Of a DNA stretch of 64,000 nucleotides, positions 36,037 through 44,912 are shown one piece after another; the first letter of the stretch is position 1, and each line of letters starts with the position of its first letter. The notes beneath the pieces were generated by a model. The model worked only from the letters and a program-made list of their open reading frames with translations. It did no database searches and was not told the DNA's origin. A program made the position numbers and the translations under genes. The DNA is from Mycobacterium sp. (GTDB lineage Bacteria > Actinomycetota > Actinomycetes > Mycobacteriales > Mycobacteriaceae), in assembly GCA_020438845.1 (NCBI GenBank), contig JAGQTV010000102.1:83705-147704 (forward strand), written 5' to 3'.

Positions 36037-36492
36037 ATGAACACAAATGACGATGAATTCAAAGAAGCCCTGTTCGGCAAGGTCGGCGCCAAAAATACAC
36101 CCAAGGCATACATTGCTGCACTCAGGCGACTCCTGAAGACATCGGTGGCGTATCTGGGGGAGGTCGACGGGACGAAGAGGCGGGTGTACTGGATTAATGG
36201 CCGCAGTCTTGGCTGGCTTGAATGCCGTGGATCGCATGACTTGGGCGCAACTATCGACGGGCAGGTGATTCAACTGAACGTTGCGTACGTCGCACTGAAG
36301 GTCGATATCGACAGATCGAACGACAAGGCCGAGTCTGGACGTGTCCTGTCCATTTCAGCGTCACACGGCGACCGGATCAAGTTGGACGCATCGCCGGCCT
36401 CGGTGCCGGACTCCGAGGAGCGTGAAAAAATCGAGACATTCATTGATCAGGTCTTGTCAGCGATTGCAGGGCACAGCATTAGTGGAACGTGA
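36037..36492 (+). CDS. Hypothetical protein in possible integrated segment
   Basis: A 151-residue soluble protein from ATG 36,037; an upstream extension to 35,950 would enter the terminator region. It is rich in Lys, Asp and Asn and uses AT-rich codons (aaa, aat, gaa, att) more than its neighbours, which suggests foreign origin. It has no signal, membrane segment or recognisable catalytic motif. The N-terminal half contains K-A-Y-I-A-A-L-R-R-L-L-K-T-S and a Y-W-I-N-G-R-S-L-G-W-L-E strand pattern. It is the only gene between the two att-like repeats. Confidence 0.7.
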   Translation: MNTNDDEFKEALFGKVGAKNTPKAYIAALRRLLKTSVAYLGEVDGTKRRVYWINGRSLGWLECRGSHDLGATIDGQVIQLNVAYVALKVDIDRSNDKAESGRVLSISASHGDRIKLDASPASVPDSEEREKIETFIDQVLSAIAGHSISGT

Positions 36493-36550
36493 TTTCGCAG
36501 GTCAGCACCATCCGGGCAGTCTCACGGCCGCGCCGGATTAGGAATTAAAA

Positions 36551-36574
36551 CTCTGCCACCGCCATGGCCCTGAA
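36551..36574 (+). repeat. att-like direct repeat, right copy
   Basis: It repeats the tRNA-Ser(CGA) 3' end and flanking bases with two mismatches (C to T at its 4th, A to G at its 16th position). The intervening 633 bp hold one AT-richer gene and no integrase. Confidence 0.65.
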
Positions 36575-36598
36575 GGCTCCGCCGCAGACCCCCCTCCG

Positions 36599-37000
36599 CT
36601 AGAAAATCGGGGCGGGGATGTAGAGGTAGGGCGGGCTCGACGAGTTCGGATCCCAGGGATTTGGGGTGCAACCGTTGATGACCGGGCAGCCGGGAAACAC
36701 CGGAGGCGGCACGGGCCATGGCGGTGGCGGCGGGGTCGGACTCGGAGGGGGCGGAGGCGGCGCGTCCGGTGGCAGTTCCGGGGGCAGGCCGGGGAACGGA
36801 CGTACCGGTGGGGGAATCTGTGAACAGTCCGGGTTGCACATCCACCATGTGGTATCCGACTGTTGGAAGCACACGGAGTATCCGTACCAGGGCTCGCATG
36901 TCCGGGTGTCGTCGGCGTGAGCGGACACCGGCATGAGGAATGCCATCGCGACACAGCTTGTGCCGACCGAGGCTATCGGGCGGCCCAGTCTTTTCCTCAT
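36599..37000 (-). CDS. Secreted proline-rich hypothetical protein
   Basis: A 133-residue product. A signal peptide (residues 1-29, cleavage after A-H-A) is followed by a cysteine-containing segment (C35, C44, C55, C59) and a long proline-rich region (62-103), then an aromatic C-terminus with P-Y-L-Y-I-P. Probably secreted or wall-associated. Similar short Pro-rich exported proteins are common in mycobacteria without assigned function. Confidence 0.72.
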   Translation of the reverse strand: MRKRLGRPIASVGTSCVAMAFLMPVSAHADDTRTCEPWYGYSVCFQQSDTTWWMCNPDCSQIPPPVRPFPGLPPELPPDAPPPPPPSPTPPPPPWPVPPPVFPGCPVINGCTPNPWDPNSSSPPYLYIPAPIF

Positions 37001-37079
37001 GCCGCGATACCCTAATTCTTCTCCCGCAGTCGGAAGGTCGGTTTTCGCCGGTCTCGGATGTCCTTAACTGGGCGACGTG

Positions 37080-40000
37080 TTACCCCACGTTCTTGTCATC
37101 GCCGGGCAGTGGCGGGTCGAGTATCGGTTTGCCGTATCGGTAGCCCTGCACCCAGTCGTAGCCGAGGGAGAGCAGTGCCTGCTCCTGCTCCGCGGTCTCG
37201 ACGCCCTCGGCGATCATTCGCATCCCGAGGTCAGAGACCAGCTGGATCGCCCAGCGAGCGACGACCTCCTCGCCGGGATTGCCGTGCAGCCGATCGACAA
37301 ACGTGCGATCCAACTTGACCGCGTCGGCCGGCAGGTTCTGCAGATAGGCCAGCGAGGAGTAGCCGGTTCCGAAGTCGTCGATGGCTACCTTCACCCCGAG
37401 TGAGCGAAGTGCGATCAACAACTGCCTCAGACGGCCGGATTCCCCGACCACCGCTGACTCGGTCAACTCGATGGTCAGGCGCTCTGGGGGGATCGCGTAG
37501 CGCTCGATCAGTTCGGCGAGGTCGCTGATGTACCGCGCGTCGAGCGTCTTGGCACTGACGTTGATCGCCAGGTGGAACTCCCGGCTACGGTCGCGCAGCA
37601 GTTCTGCGCAGCGCGCGACAGCGCGCTCGGCGATCTGCCGATCGAGCTGGCGGATCTGACCCGTCTCCTCGGCGAGCTGGACGAACTCGGTGGGCGCAAA
37701 GGCGCCGGTGTCGGGTTGGCGCCAGCGGGCCAGCGCCTCGGCGCCGATGATCTGGCCGGTTCGCAGGGAGATGACGGGTTGGAACGCTGGAATCAGCTGA
37801 TCGTTCTCCAGCGCCCGATAGAGCTCCTGTTCGAGTTTCAGCCGCTGGACCGCCTGGCGTGAGAAGTCGTCCTCGTAGATCGCGACACGTGACCCGCCGG
37901 CACGTTTGGCCGAGTACATGGCCAGGTCGCCGCGTCGGAGCAGGTCGTCGGCTGCGACGGCATCGGTGTCGCCATCCTCATTGATGACGGCGCCGACGCT
38001 GAAGTGCACCACATGCGTGGAGCCGCCCAAGGTCAACGGATCCCGGAACGCTGTCACGATCGCCTCGGCGAGCCGCAAAACCAGATCGGGGGTGACATCG
38101 CGCAGGAGCACGACGAACTCGTCGCCGCCGAGGCGGAACACGGTGCCGGACCGTGCGACGTGTTCGGAGGTCACTGCCTCGAGCCGCTTGGCGGCGCTCT
38201 GCAGCACCAGGTCGCCCTGGGCGTGTCCGAATGCGTCGTTGAGCTGTTTGAAGCGATCGAGGTCGAGGAACAGCAGGCTGCGTTTTGTTACGGCAGCGTG
38301 CCGAGCCGATCCGGATCGCGTCTCGTTGTCGATCGTCATCGACAGGGCGCGGCGGTTGCCCAGCCCGGTGAGGGGATCGATGGTCGCCTCGAAAGCGAGC
38401 TGCCGGTAGGAGTACTCGAGCTGGCCGGACTGCACCGCCTGGTAGAGCCCCTCGGCCGCGGTTCGATCGTTGTCGGACCATGGGCGGCTGCGGCTGTCCA
38501 GGTGACCGGCCGCGGTCAAGGGCCGGCGGAACCAGGCCAGGTAGTCCGGAGTGCCAGGCAGCCGGGCCACGATGGCCCCCGCGGTATCGGAGGTGGCCAG
38601 TTCGGGCATGTCGGCGGCCAGGCAGTCGGTCACCTGCACCAGACTCGGCCCGGCTGAACTCAGTTCACGCACCTGCCGGTCGAGGGTGTCCTGGTCGGGC
38701 GTATCCCCGAGGCGGTATACCTTGCGGCCCATCCGAACCACCAGCCCGTCGGCCTGCACTGCCGTCAAGGCGTCGGCGCCGAGGGCTTGGATGCATTGGA
38801 TGGGGTCGGCGCCGACGGTGAGGTTCCGCCGGAGTTCCTCGGTCAGCGCCGTCAGTCGCTCGATGATCTTGTAGGCCGTGATGTCATGCGCGACAATGGT
38901 CAGTCGGTTTTGGTCCAGTTTGGACGGTCCTTCCTGACGCAGCACGGTGAGGCTTACTTCACGCTGATGCCCGCCTTCTTCCGTGAGCGTCGATTCACCG
39001 GACCACATTCCATCCCGCAACGCGGTGGGCACTGCCACCTCCCGCAGCTGGTCGAGAGCAACACTGTCGAACAGCGATCCAATAGTGCTCGGCAGAGGAT
39101 CGTGATCGGAGAGACCCAACAAGCCCCGCCAGGCTCGGTTGAGGTGTTGCAGGCCTCCGCCTAGTCCGAAAATCGCGACGAAGTCTGGAGTATTTTCGAC
39201 GATCTGCATGAACCCCGACAGCGATTTGTTCCTGGAACGCAGATCGGCGGTCATCTGAAGGGCGATTTCTTCACGGGCCAGGACTTCGAGTCGCTCGCGA
39301 GACCTGTTGCTCCGCTGCCTCAACTTGACGACCCAGTAGCTCAGGGCCGCTATCACGCAAGACACCACAACGCTGACCGCCCCGATGCTTCTGACTACGC
39401 GCGTGCTGTCAGGCGTGGCCGTGACAGCGACCTGCCACGTCGAACCCGGCACGGAAAACTCCTTGGTGGCGACGTACTGGCCCGGCGCCTCCGGCGAACC
39501 GAAGACGTCGACGACATCACCTGAGGGCGAGCGAGAGCGGATGTACACGTCGGCCTTCAGCGCCGCCGCCGTGGCAGGGTCAGCCACAGTGCTGTAGTCA
39601 AGCAAGGCACTGGACAACCCCCAGTAGGTTCCATCCTCGAGGAAGACGGGGGTTCGGTAGACGAAGGCCCGCCCACCCTGAACCAGGTTGATCGGACCGG
39701 TCAGGACCGATTTCCCGGCGGCGATTTGATCTTTGATGGGGTCCCACTGTGCCGGGGTTGCAGCGAGGTCCAGTCCGATGGCGGCCTCATTGCCCTTCAG
39801 CGGCCACACCGCTTCGATCACGTTGCCGGGGGCGATGCTGAGCGATTTGAGGGAACGTCCCTCCTCGGTGCTTTGGTTCAGCAGTTGCAGTGCGAAGGTC
39901 CTTAAGTCGTCAGGGATGGGTCGACCTTGCTTGGCGACTATCTGGGCGCGCACTGCGTCGGCTGGCCCGGTGACCGCCCCCAGCGCCATCTGGACAGTGT

Positions 40001-40160
40001 TGGCGAGCGTACCGGCCGCCTCCACAGCCCTGGCGTCGGCGGCAGCTTCCTCGGCTTTTACTGCATAGAGTCCAACGATTCCGCCGACCGTCAACCCCAG
40101 CAACAGCACCCCAGCGGCGACAAGCCAGCGACGCGCCCCGGGGGAAAGGAGGCGTCGCAT
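37080..40160 (-). CDS. CHASE-PAS-GGDEF-EAL c-di-GMP signalling protein
   Basis: A 1,026-residue membrane protein. TM1 is at about 13-35, an extracytoplasmic CHASE-like sensor at 40-255, TM2 at about 265-285, a PAS domain near 305-425, a GAF-like stretch 440-600, GGDEF (about 610-770) with the intact R-L-G-G-D-E-F, and EAL (about 785-1,020) with G-A-E-A-L-A-R-W, I-N-V-S, E-L-T-E-S, D-D-F-G-T-G-Y-S-S-L, K-L-D and A-E-G-V-E-T. Both the diguanylate cyclase and phosphodiesterase motifs are complete, so it could make and degrade c-di-GMP in response to an external ligand. It is monocistronic. Confidence 0.92.
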   Translation of the reverse strand: MRRLLSPGARRWLVAAGVLLLGLTVGGIVGLYAVKAEEAAADARAVEAAGTLANTVQMALGAVTGPADAVRAQIVAKQGRPIPDDLRTFALQLLNQSTEEGRSLKSLSIAPGNVIEAVWPLKGNEAAIGLDLAATPAQWDPIKDQIAAGKSVLTGPINLVQGGRAFVYRTPVFLEDGTYWGLSSALLDYSTVADPATAAALKADVYIRSRSPSGDVVDVFGSPEAPGQYVATKEFSVPGSTWQVAVTATPDSTRVVRSIGAVSVVVSCVIAALSYWVVKLRQRSNRSRERLEVLAREEIALQMTADLRSRNKSLSGFMQIVENTPDFVAIFGLGGGLQHLNRAWRGLLGLSDHDPLPSTIGSLFDSVALDQLREVAVPTALRDGMWSGESTLTEEGGHQREVSLTVLRQEGPSKLDQNRLTIVAHDITAYKIIERLTALTEELRRNLTVGADPIQCIQALGADALTAVQADGLVVRMGRKVYRLGDTPDQDTLDRQVRELSSAGPSLVQVTDCLAADMPELATSDTAGAIVARLPGTPDYLAWFRRPLTAAGHLDSRSRPWSDNDRTAAEGLYQAVQSGQLEYSYRQLAFEATIDPLTGLGNRRALSMTIDNETRSGSARHAAVTKRSLLFLDLDRFKQLNDAFGHAQGDLVLQSAAKRLEAVTSEHVARSGTVFRLGGDEFVVLLRDVTPDLVLRLAEAIVTAFRDPLTLGGSTHVVHFSVGAVINEDGDTDAVAADDLLRRGDLAMYSAKRAGGSRVAIYEDDFSRQAVQRLKLEQELYRALENDQLIPAFQPVISLRTGQIIGAEALARWRQPDTGAFAPTEFVQLAEETGQIRQLDRQIAERAVARCAELLRDRSREFHLAINVSAKTLDARYISDLAELIERYAIPPERLTIELTESAVVGESGRLRQLLIALRSLGVKVAIDDFGTGYSSLAYLQNLPADAVKLDRTFVDRLHGNPGEEVVARWAIQLVSDLGMRMIAEGVETAEQEQALLSLGYDWVQGYRYGKPILDPPLPGDDKNVG

Positions 40161-40357
40161 TGGCCCAAGATAAGCCTGATGCCGCGATCTGATGGGGGCT
40201 TGCCCACAAATCTACCCACAATCGACACCGAGTGACGGGATGGCATCGCGATGGCCTTTGCGTAACGTGATTCAGCACGCCGCCACCGTCAACCACGTCC
40301 TACCCGATCGGGCCTATTCTGGAGTTGGTTGACCCTTCAGTGTCCAGGGGGACAAGC

Positions 40358-40648
40358 ATGGTGAATCTTTCACTCGCCGGCCGGCGATTCGTCGTTGGTG
40401 CTTTGCTTGCGGCGATTGCGGCAGTGCCGGCCGTCGCGGTTCTTGCCGACGGCTCTCCGCCGCCGCGGGTGCTGGCCGACTGCAACGACATCGTCGATAC
40501 GACCGACAGCTTTTCGATGAACTGTGTGCCTACCGTCATCCCCGATGTCAGCGACCAACTGACTGAGGAAGAGGTAGCGCAACCCGGCTGGGGAGCAACG
40601 CCGGGCGGTGGCGGCGGACAAGGACCCGGGGGCGGACCGCACCGCTAG
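40358..40648 (+). CDS. Small secreted hypothetical protein
   Basis: A 96-residue product from ATG 40,358, preceded by GGGGGAC. The signal peptide spans about 1-31 (core A-L-L-A-A-I-A-A-V-P-A-V-A-V). The mature part has two cysteines (D-C-N and N-C-V) and a Gly-rich tail. No family recognised. Its stop overlaps the stop of the convergent lipoprotein gene. Confidence 0.7.
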   Translation: MVNLSLAGRRFVVGALLAAIAAVPAVAVLADGSPPPRVLADCNDIVDTTDSFSMNCVPTVIPDVSDQLTEEEVAQPGWGATPGGGGGQGPGGGPHR

Positions 40649-41232
40649 CCGGGGCGCAGGTCGGTATCGAGGATCGCTTTCGCGCGATGCAGATGGTCGA
40701 CCGCCCGGGACAGGTAGTCCTGATAGTTGGCCGCGTCCGCGTGCTGCCGTCCGATGATGAACCTCAGGCAGGCACGCGTTGCCACGTTGATGTCGTCGAT
40801 CATCCTCTGCAATTCAGCGGTCAGCCCCTTGTCGGGGGTTGGCAGATGCTGCTGCAGCCCGATGATGTTGGTGTCGTGCAGTTGCTCACATCCCGAGCGC
40901 ACCGCCGCCTCGTCGCCTGTTTCGGACCCGTCCCAAATATGTTGCAGCGCTTGAGCGGATTCCTTGAAGTGGTTGCGCGCACCAGCTTCCCATTCCCGCA
41001 TGGCGGCGTCGGTTGACGGGGTTGTGGGCGCGGACGGCGTGGTGAGCCCGACGGCCGGCGCTGACTGACTCGGGGCGGCCCGCTCAGAGGGGTGTCCGCA
41101 ACCCGACAGCAACGGCGCCAGCCCCGCCAGCAACGAAGCCAGCCCCGCCAGCAACGAAGCCAGCCGAGCGCCGAACACCAGCGATTCGGTGCACCGCCTC
41201 CTCACAGTTCCCCACACTGCGACCGATCGCAT
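40645..41232 (-). CDS. Putative lipoprotein with repeat-containing signal peptide
   Basis: A 195-residue product. The N-terminus has Arg residues, then a hydrophobic stretch built from a 21-bp tandem repeat (A-S-L-L-A-G-L twice, then A-P-L-L-S-G-C) ending in lipobox L-L-S-G-C. The mature part has a Ser/Thr/Pro linker and a helical domain (about 80-190) with D-D-I-N-V-A-T-R-A-C. Membrane-anchored lipoprotein of unknown function. A start at GTG further in is possible because the first 20 residues are long for a signal. Confidence 0.75.
   Translation of the reverse strand: MRSVAVWGTVRRRCTESLVFGARLASLLAGLASLLAGLAPLLSGCGHPSERAAPSQSAPAVGLTTPSAPTTPSTDAAMREWEAGARNHFKESAQALQHIWDGSETGDEAAVRSGCEQLHDTNIIGLQQHLPTPDKGLTAELQRMIDDINVATRACLRFIIGRQHADAANYQDYLSRAVDHLHRAKAILDTDLRPG
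41118..41159. repeat. 21-bp tandem repeat in lipoprotein signal peptide
   Basis: Two perfect 21-bp copies (41,118-41,138 and 41,139-41,159) plus a partial unit encode the heptad A-S-L-L-A-G-L in the hydrophobic core of the signal peptide. Copy number changes would alter the core length in seven-residue steps. Confidence 0.8.
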
Positions 41233-41242
41233 CGGTTGAACA

Positions 41243-41256
41243 GGGTCTTTAGGCCC
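41243..41256 (+). promoter_or_regulatory. Possible DosR box between lipoprotein and WS/DGAT genes
   Basis: GGGTCTTTAGGCCC matches the palindromic core of the DosR motif (GGGACTWWAGTCCC) at 12 of 14 positions. It lies 125 bp upstream of the WS/DGAT start and 11 bp upstream of the divergent lipoprotein start. Triacylglycerol synthase genes such as tgs1 are DosR targets in M. tuberculosis. Confidence 0.35.
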
Positions 41257-41380
41257 GAGTGGTGACCTGGCCGCCGTGAGCAGCGCAGCGTGATTATTCC
41301 CTCAAAGCCTCGCGATGCGGCGTGCGACCCGCTTCAATTGAGAACATTGAGAACAGGAAACATCGAAGACAGGGACATCA

Positions 41381-42913
41381 ATGGAACTGATATCACCGGT
41401 TGATTCGATGTTCCTGCTTGCGGAGTCGCGCGAGCACCCCATGCATGTCGGTGGTCTGCAATTGTTCGAGCCCCCCGCGGGCGTCGGGCCCGACTACGTG
41501 CGCAACATGTACCTCGACCTGATCCACCGGGACGACGTCTCCCTGACCTTCCGTAAGCACCCCTCCGAGCTGTTCGGCGGGATCGCCAATCTTGCATGGG
41601 CCTTCGATCATGAGATCGACTTGGAGTACCACATGCGGCGCTCGGCGCTGCCCTCACCGGGCCGCGTACGTGAGCTGCTGGAACTCACCTCACGGATGCA
41701 CGGCACGCTGCTGGACCGGCACCGTCCGCTATGGGAGTCCCATCTGATCGAAGGCCTCACCGATGGCCGTTTCGCGGTCTACACCAAGATTCATCACGCG
41801 CTCGTCGACGGTGTCAGCGCGATGCGGTTGATGCGCCGGTCGTTGTCCACCGATCCCGAGGACAGCGAGGTGCGGGTGCCGTGGGGCACCAACAAGAGAC
41901 AGTCCAGCCGGGTCCCCCGGGGAGTGGCGCAGGGTGTCTCACTTCTGGGTGGACTCGCGAAAGCCGCAGGCTCGGTGGTCGAGCTCGGGCCTTCGACGTA
42001 CACGCTGGCGCGCCGCGGGCTGCTGGAGCAGCAGTTGACCCTGCCGTTCGGAGCACCGCGGACGATGTTCAACGTGCCGATCGGCGGCGCACGACGGGTG
42101 GCTGCCCAGTCCTGGCCGATGGCCAGGGTCATGGCCATCAAGAAGGCTGCCGGGGTCACGGTCAACGATGTGGTGCTGGCCATGTGCGGGGGCGCGTTGC
42201 GAGCCTATCTGCTCGAGCAGAACGCGCTTCCGGACCGGCCTCTGATCGCGATGGTGCCGGTGAGTTTGCGTGACGATGACTCCAGTGGCGGTAACCAGGT
42301 GGGAGCGTTACTGGCGGATCTGGCTACCCATCTTCCGGATCCGGCCAAGCGACTGGAGGCGGTCAGCGCGTCCATGCGCAGCAACAAGCAGTTGTTCAGC
42401 CAGCTGCCGAAGTTGCAGCAGTTGGCGTTGTCGGCCTTCAACGTTTCGCCGCTACTGCTGAGCATGGTGGCACCGGCTCTCGGTTCGGCGGCACCACCGT
42501 TCAACTTGGTGATCTCCAACGTGCCGGGAACGCGGGAACCCTTGTACTGGAATGGCTCTCGGCTGAACGGCAATTATCCGTTGTCGATCGCCCTGGACGG
42601 CCAGGCGATGAACATCACGCTGACCAACAATGCCGACAACCTCGATTTCGGCCTGGTCGGGTGCCGGCGCAGTGTGCCGAGCCTGCAACGGCTGCTGGGC
42701 CATCTCGAGGACTCGCTGACCGACCTCGAGCGCGCAGTGGGGGCCCCGGTGAATAAGGCCGGCAGCGCCAAGAGGGCCCCAGTGAAGAAGGCTCCAGTGA
42801 AGAAGGCTCCAGTGAAGAAGGCTCCTGCAAAAAAGGCTCCCGCGAAGAAAGCGGCGGCCCCCAGTGAGAGGACCGCCGCTTCCGCGAACAGTGAAGAACC
42901 AGCTTCCCGCTAG
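41381..42913 (+). CDS. Wax ester synthase/diacylglycerol acyltransferase (WS/DGAT)
   Basis: A 510-residue acyltransferase. The catalytic H-H-A-L-V-D-G motif is at 138-144, and the P-L-W-E-S and N-D-V-V-L-A motifs of the family are present. It should esterify diacylglycerol or long-chain alcohol with acyl-CoA, building storage lipid at the membrane. Residues about 457-510 form an extra tail of P-V-K-K-A/P-A-K-K-A repeats ending in a Ser/Ala-rich segment, not part of the enzyme core. It overlaps the lpqH-like gene tail-to-tail by 4 bp. Confidence 0.9.
   Translation: MELISPVDSMFLLAESREHPMHVGGLQLFEPPAGVGPDYVRNMYLDLIHRDDVSLTFRKHPSELFGGIANLAWAFDHEIDLEYHMRRSALPSPGRVRELLELTSRMHGTLLDRHRPLWESHLIEGLTDGRFAVYTKIHHALVDGVSAMRLMRRSLSTDPEDSEVRVPWGTNKRQSSRVPRGVAQGVSLLGGLAKAAGSVVELGPSTYTLARRGLLEQQLTLPFGAPRTMFNVPIGGARRVAAQSWPMARVMAIKKAAGVTVNDVVLAMCGGALRAYLLEQNALPDRPLIAMVPVSLRDDDSSGGNQVGALLADLATHLPDPAKRLEAVSASMRSNKQLFSQLPKLQQLALSAFNVSPLLLSMVAPALGSAAPPFNLVISNVPGTREPLYWNGSRLNGNYPLSIALDGQAMNITLTNNADNLDFGLVGCRRSVPSLQRLLGHLEDSLTDLERAVGAPVNKAGSAKRAPVKKAPVKKAPVKKAPAKKAPAKKAAAPSERTAASANSEEPASR
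42779..42855 (+). repeat. 15-bp tandem repeats encoding Lys/Ala/Pro tail
   Basis: Five units of 15 bp (consensus CCAGTGAAGAAGGCT) encode P-V-K-K-A or P-A-K-K-A. The first three are perfect copies, the last two diverge. The resulting tail resembles the basic repeats of mycobacterial HupB in composition. Confidence 0.88.
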
Positions 42914-43410
42914 GGGCAGGTGACGCTGATCTCGAACGGCTTGGTCATCGGCTGCATCGGGTTGGCCATGTCAACGCCGGTGGCAGTGCCCTTGATCGTG
43001 TAGGTCTTTCCGTCCTTGGTTGCCGACGCCTCGCCGCCCGGCGCACCCTCTTGGAAGCCCAGTGCCACGCCGTTGACGTTGCCCAAGCCCACCGAGTTCA
43101 CCTTGGAGCCGTCTTCGGCCATCATGACGCCGATGCCGGTGGTCGGGTTTCCGATGGCGATGTTGAAGTTGTCGCCGACCGTCGAGCACACCACCTGGCC
43201 GTCGACGTCCTGAGGCGCACCGTCGATGGTGACCTTGGCGGTACCCGAACCCGCCGATGCAGTCACCGAGCCCGAGGTCATCGACGCCGACGCAGTAGCC
43301 GAAGGCTTGCTCGATTCGCTCGCCTTCTCCTCCTTCTTGCTGGAGCAGCCGGACAGACCAGCCACCACGATCGCGGCACCGCATACGGCAACCGTCACAC
43401 CACGCACCAC
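42910..43410 (-). CDS. lpqH: LpqH-like 19 kDa lipoprotein antigen
   Basis: A 166-residue lipoprotein from GTG 43,410, with AAGGAG six bases upstream. Lipobox L-S-G-C is followed by S-S-K-K-E-E-K, a Ser/Ala/Thr-rich linker (residues 30-58) and a beta-rich LpqH domain with V-V-C-S-T...T-I-K-G-T-A-T-G-V-D. The two cysteines C74 and C165 fit the family's disulfide. LpqH is a surface TLR2 agonist; the linker is the usual O-glycosylation zone. Whether this is the orthologue of Rv3763 or a paralogue cannot be decided here. Confidence 0.88.
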   Translation of the reverse strand: MVRGVTVAVCGAAIVVAGLSGCSSKKEEKASESSKPSATASASMTSGSVTASAGSGTAKVTIDGAPQDVDGQVVCSTVGDNFNIAIGNPTTGIGVMMAEDGSKVNSVGLGNVNGVALGFQEGAPGGEASATKDGKTYTIKGTATGVDMANPMQPMTKPFEISVTCP

Positions 43411-43532
43411 AGTTTTCTCCTTCTGTTTGCTACGGCCGGAACGGGCCGCCGCGGACCATTATCTGCCGAATACGGGCGGAAAGGGAATGCCCTTTGCGCT
43501 GTTGGTCCAGCCACCGGGTATCGCTTGGTTAG

Positions 43533-44777
<1,245 letters not shown>

Positions 44778-44797
44778 GAGGGCATGAGAGGGCACGG

Positions 44798-44848
44798 GGA
44801 AAAACCGAAAAATTGAAGGATCGAAAGCCGCAGCCTCTGTGGTCCTTC
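44798..44848 (-). terminator. Intrinsic terminator of the reverse transcriptase operon
   Basis: On the minus strand GAAGGA (44,848-44,843) and TCCTTC (44,820-44,815) enclose an inner CCACAG/CTGCGG-type stem (44,842-44,828). The hairpin is followed by AATTTTTCGGTTTTT (to about 44,799). A second small hairpin (CCGCAT-GA-ATGCGG, 44,858-44,871) lies between it and the RT stop. The 10-bp unit GGGCATGAGA is repeated next to the tgt stop at 44,771-44,790. Confidence 0.7.
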
Positions 44849-44912
44849 GCGAAACAGCCGCATGAATGCGGGGTCCGCGCCCTCGAAGACTATCGAACCG
44901 CACCCGTACCGG

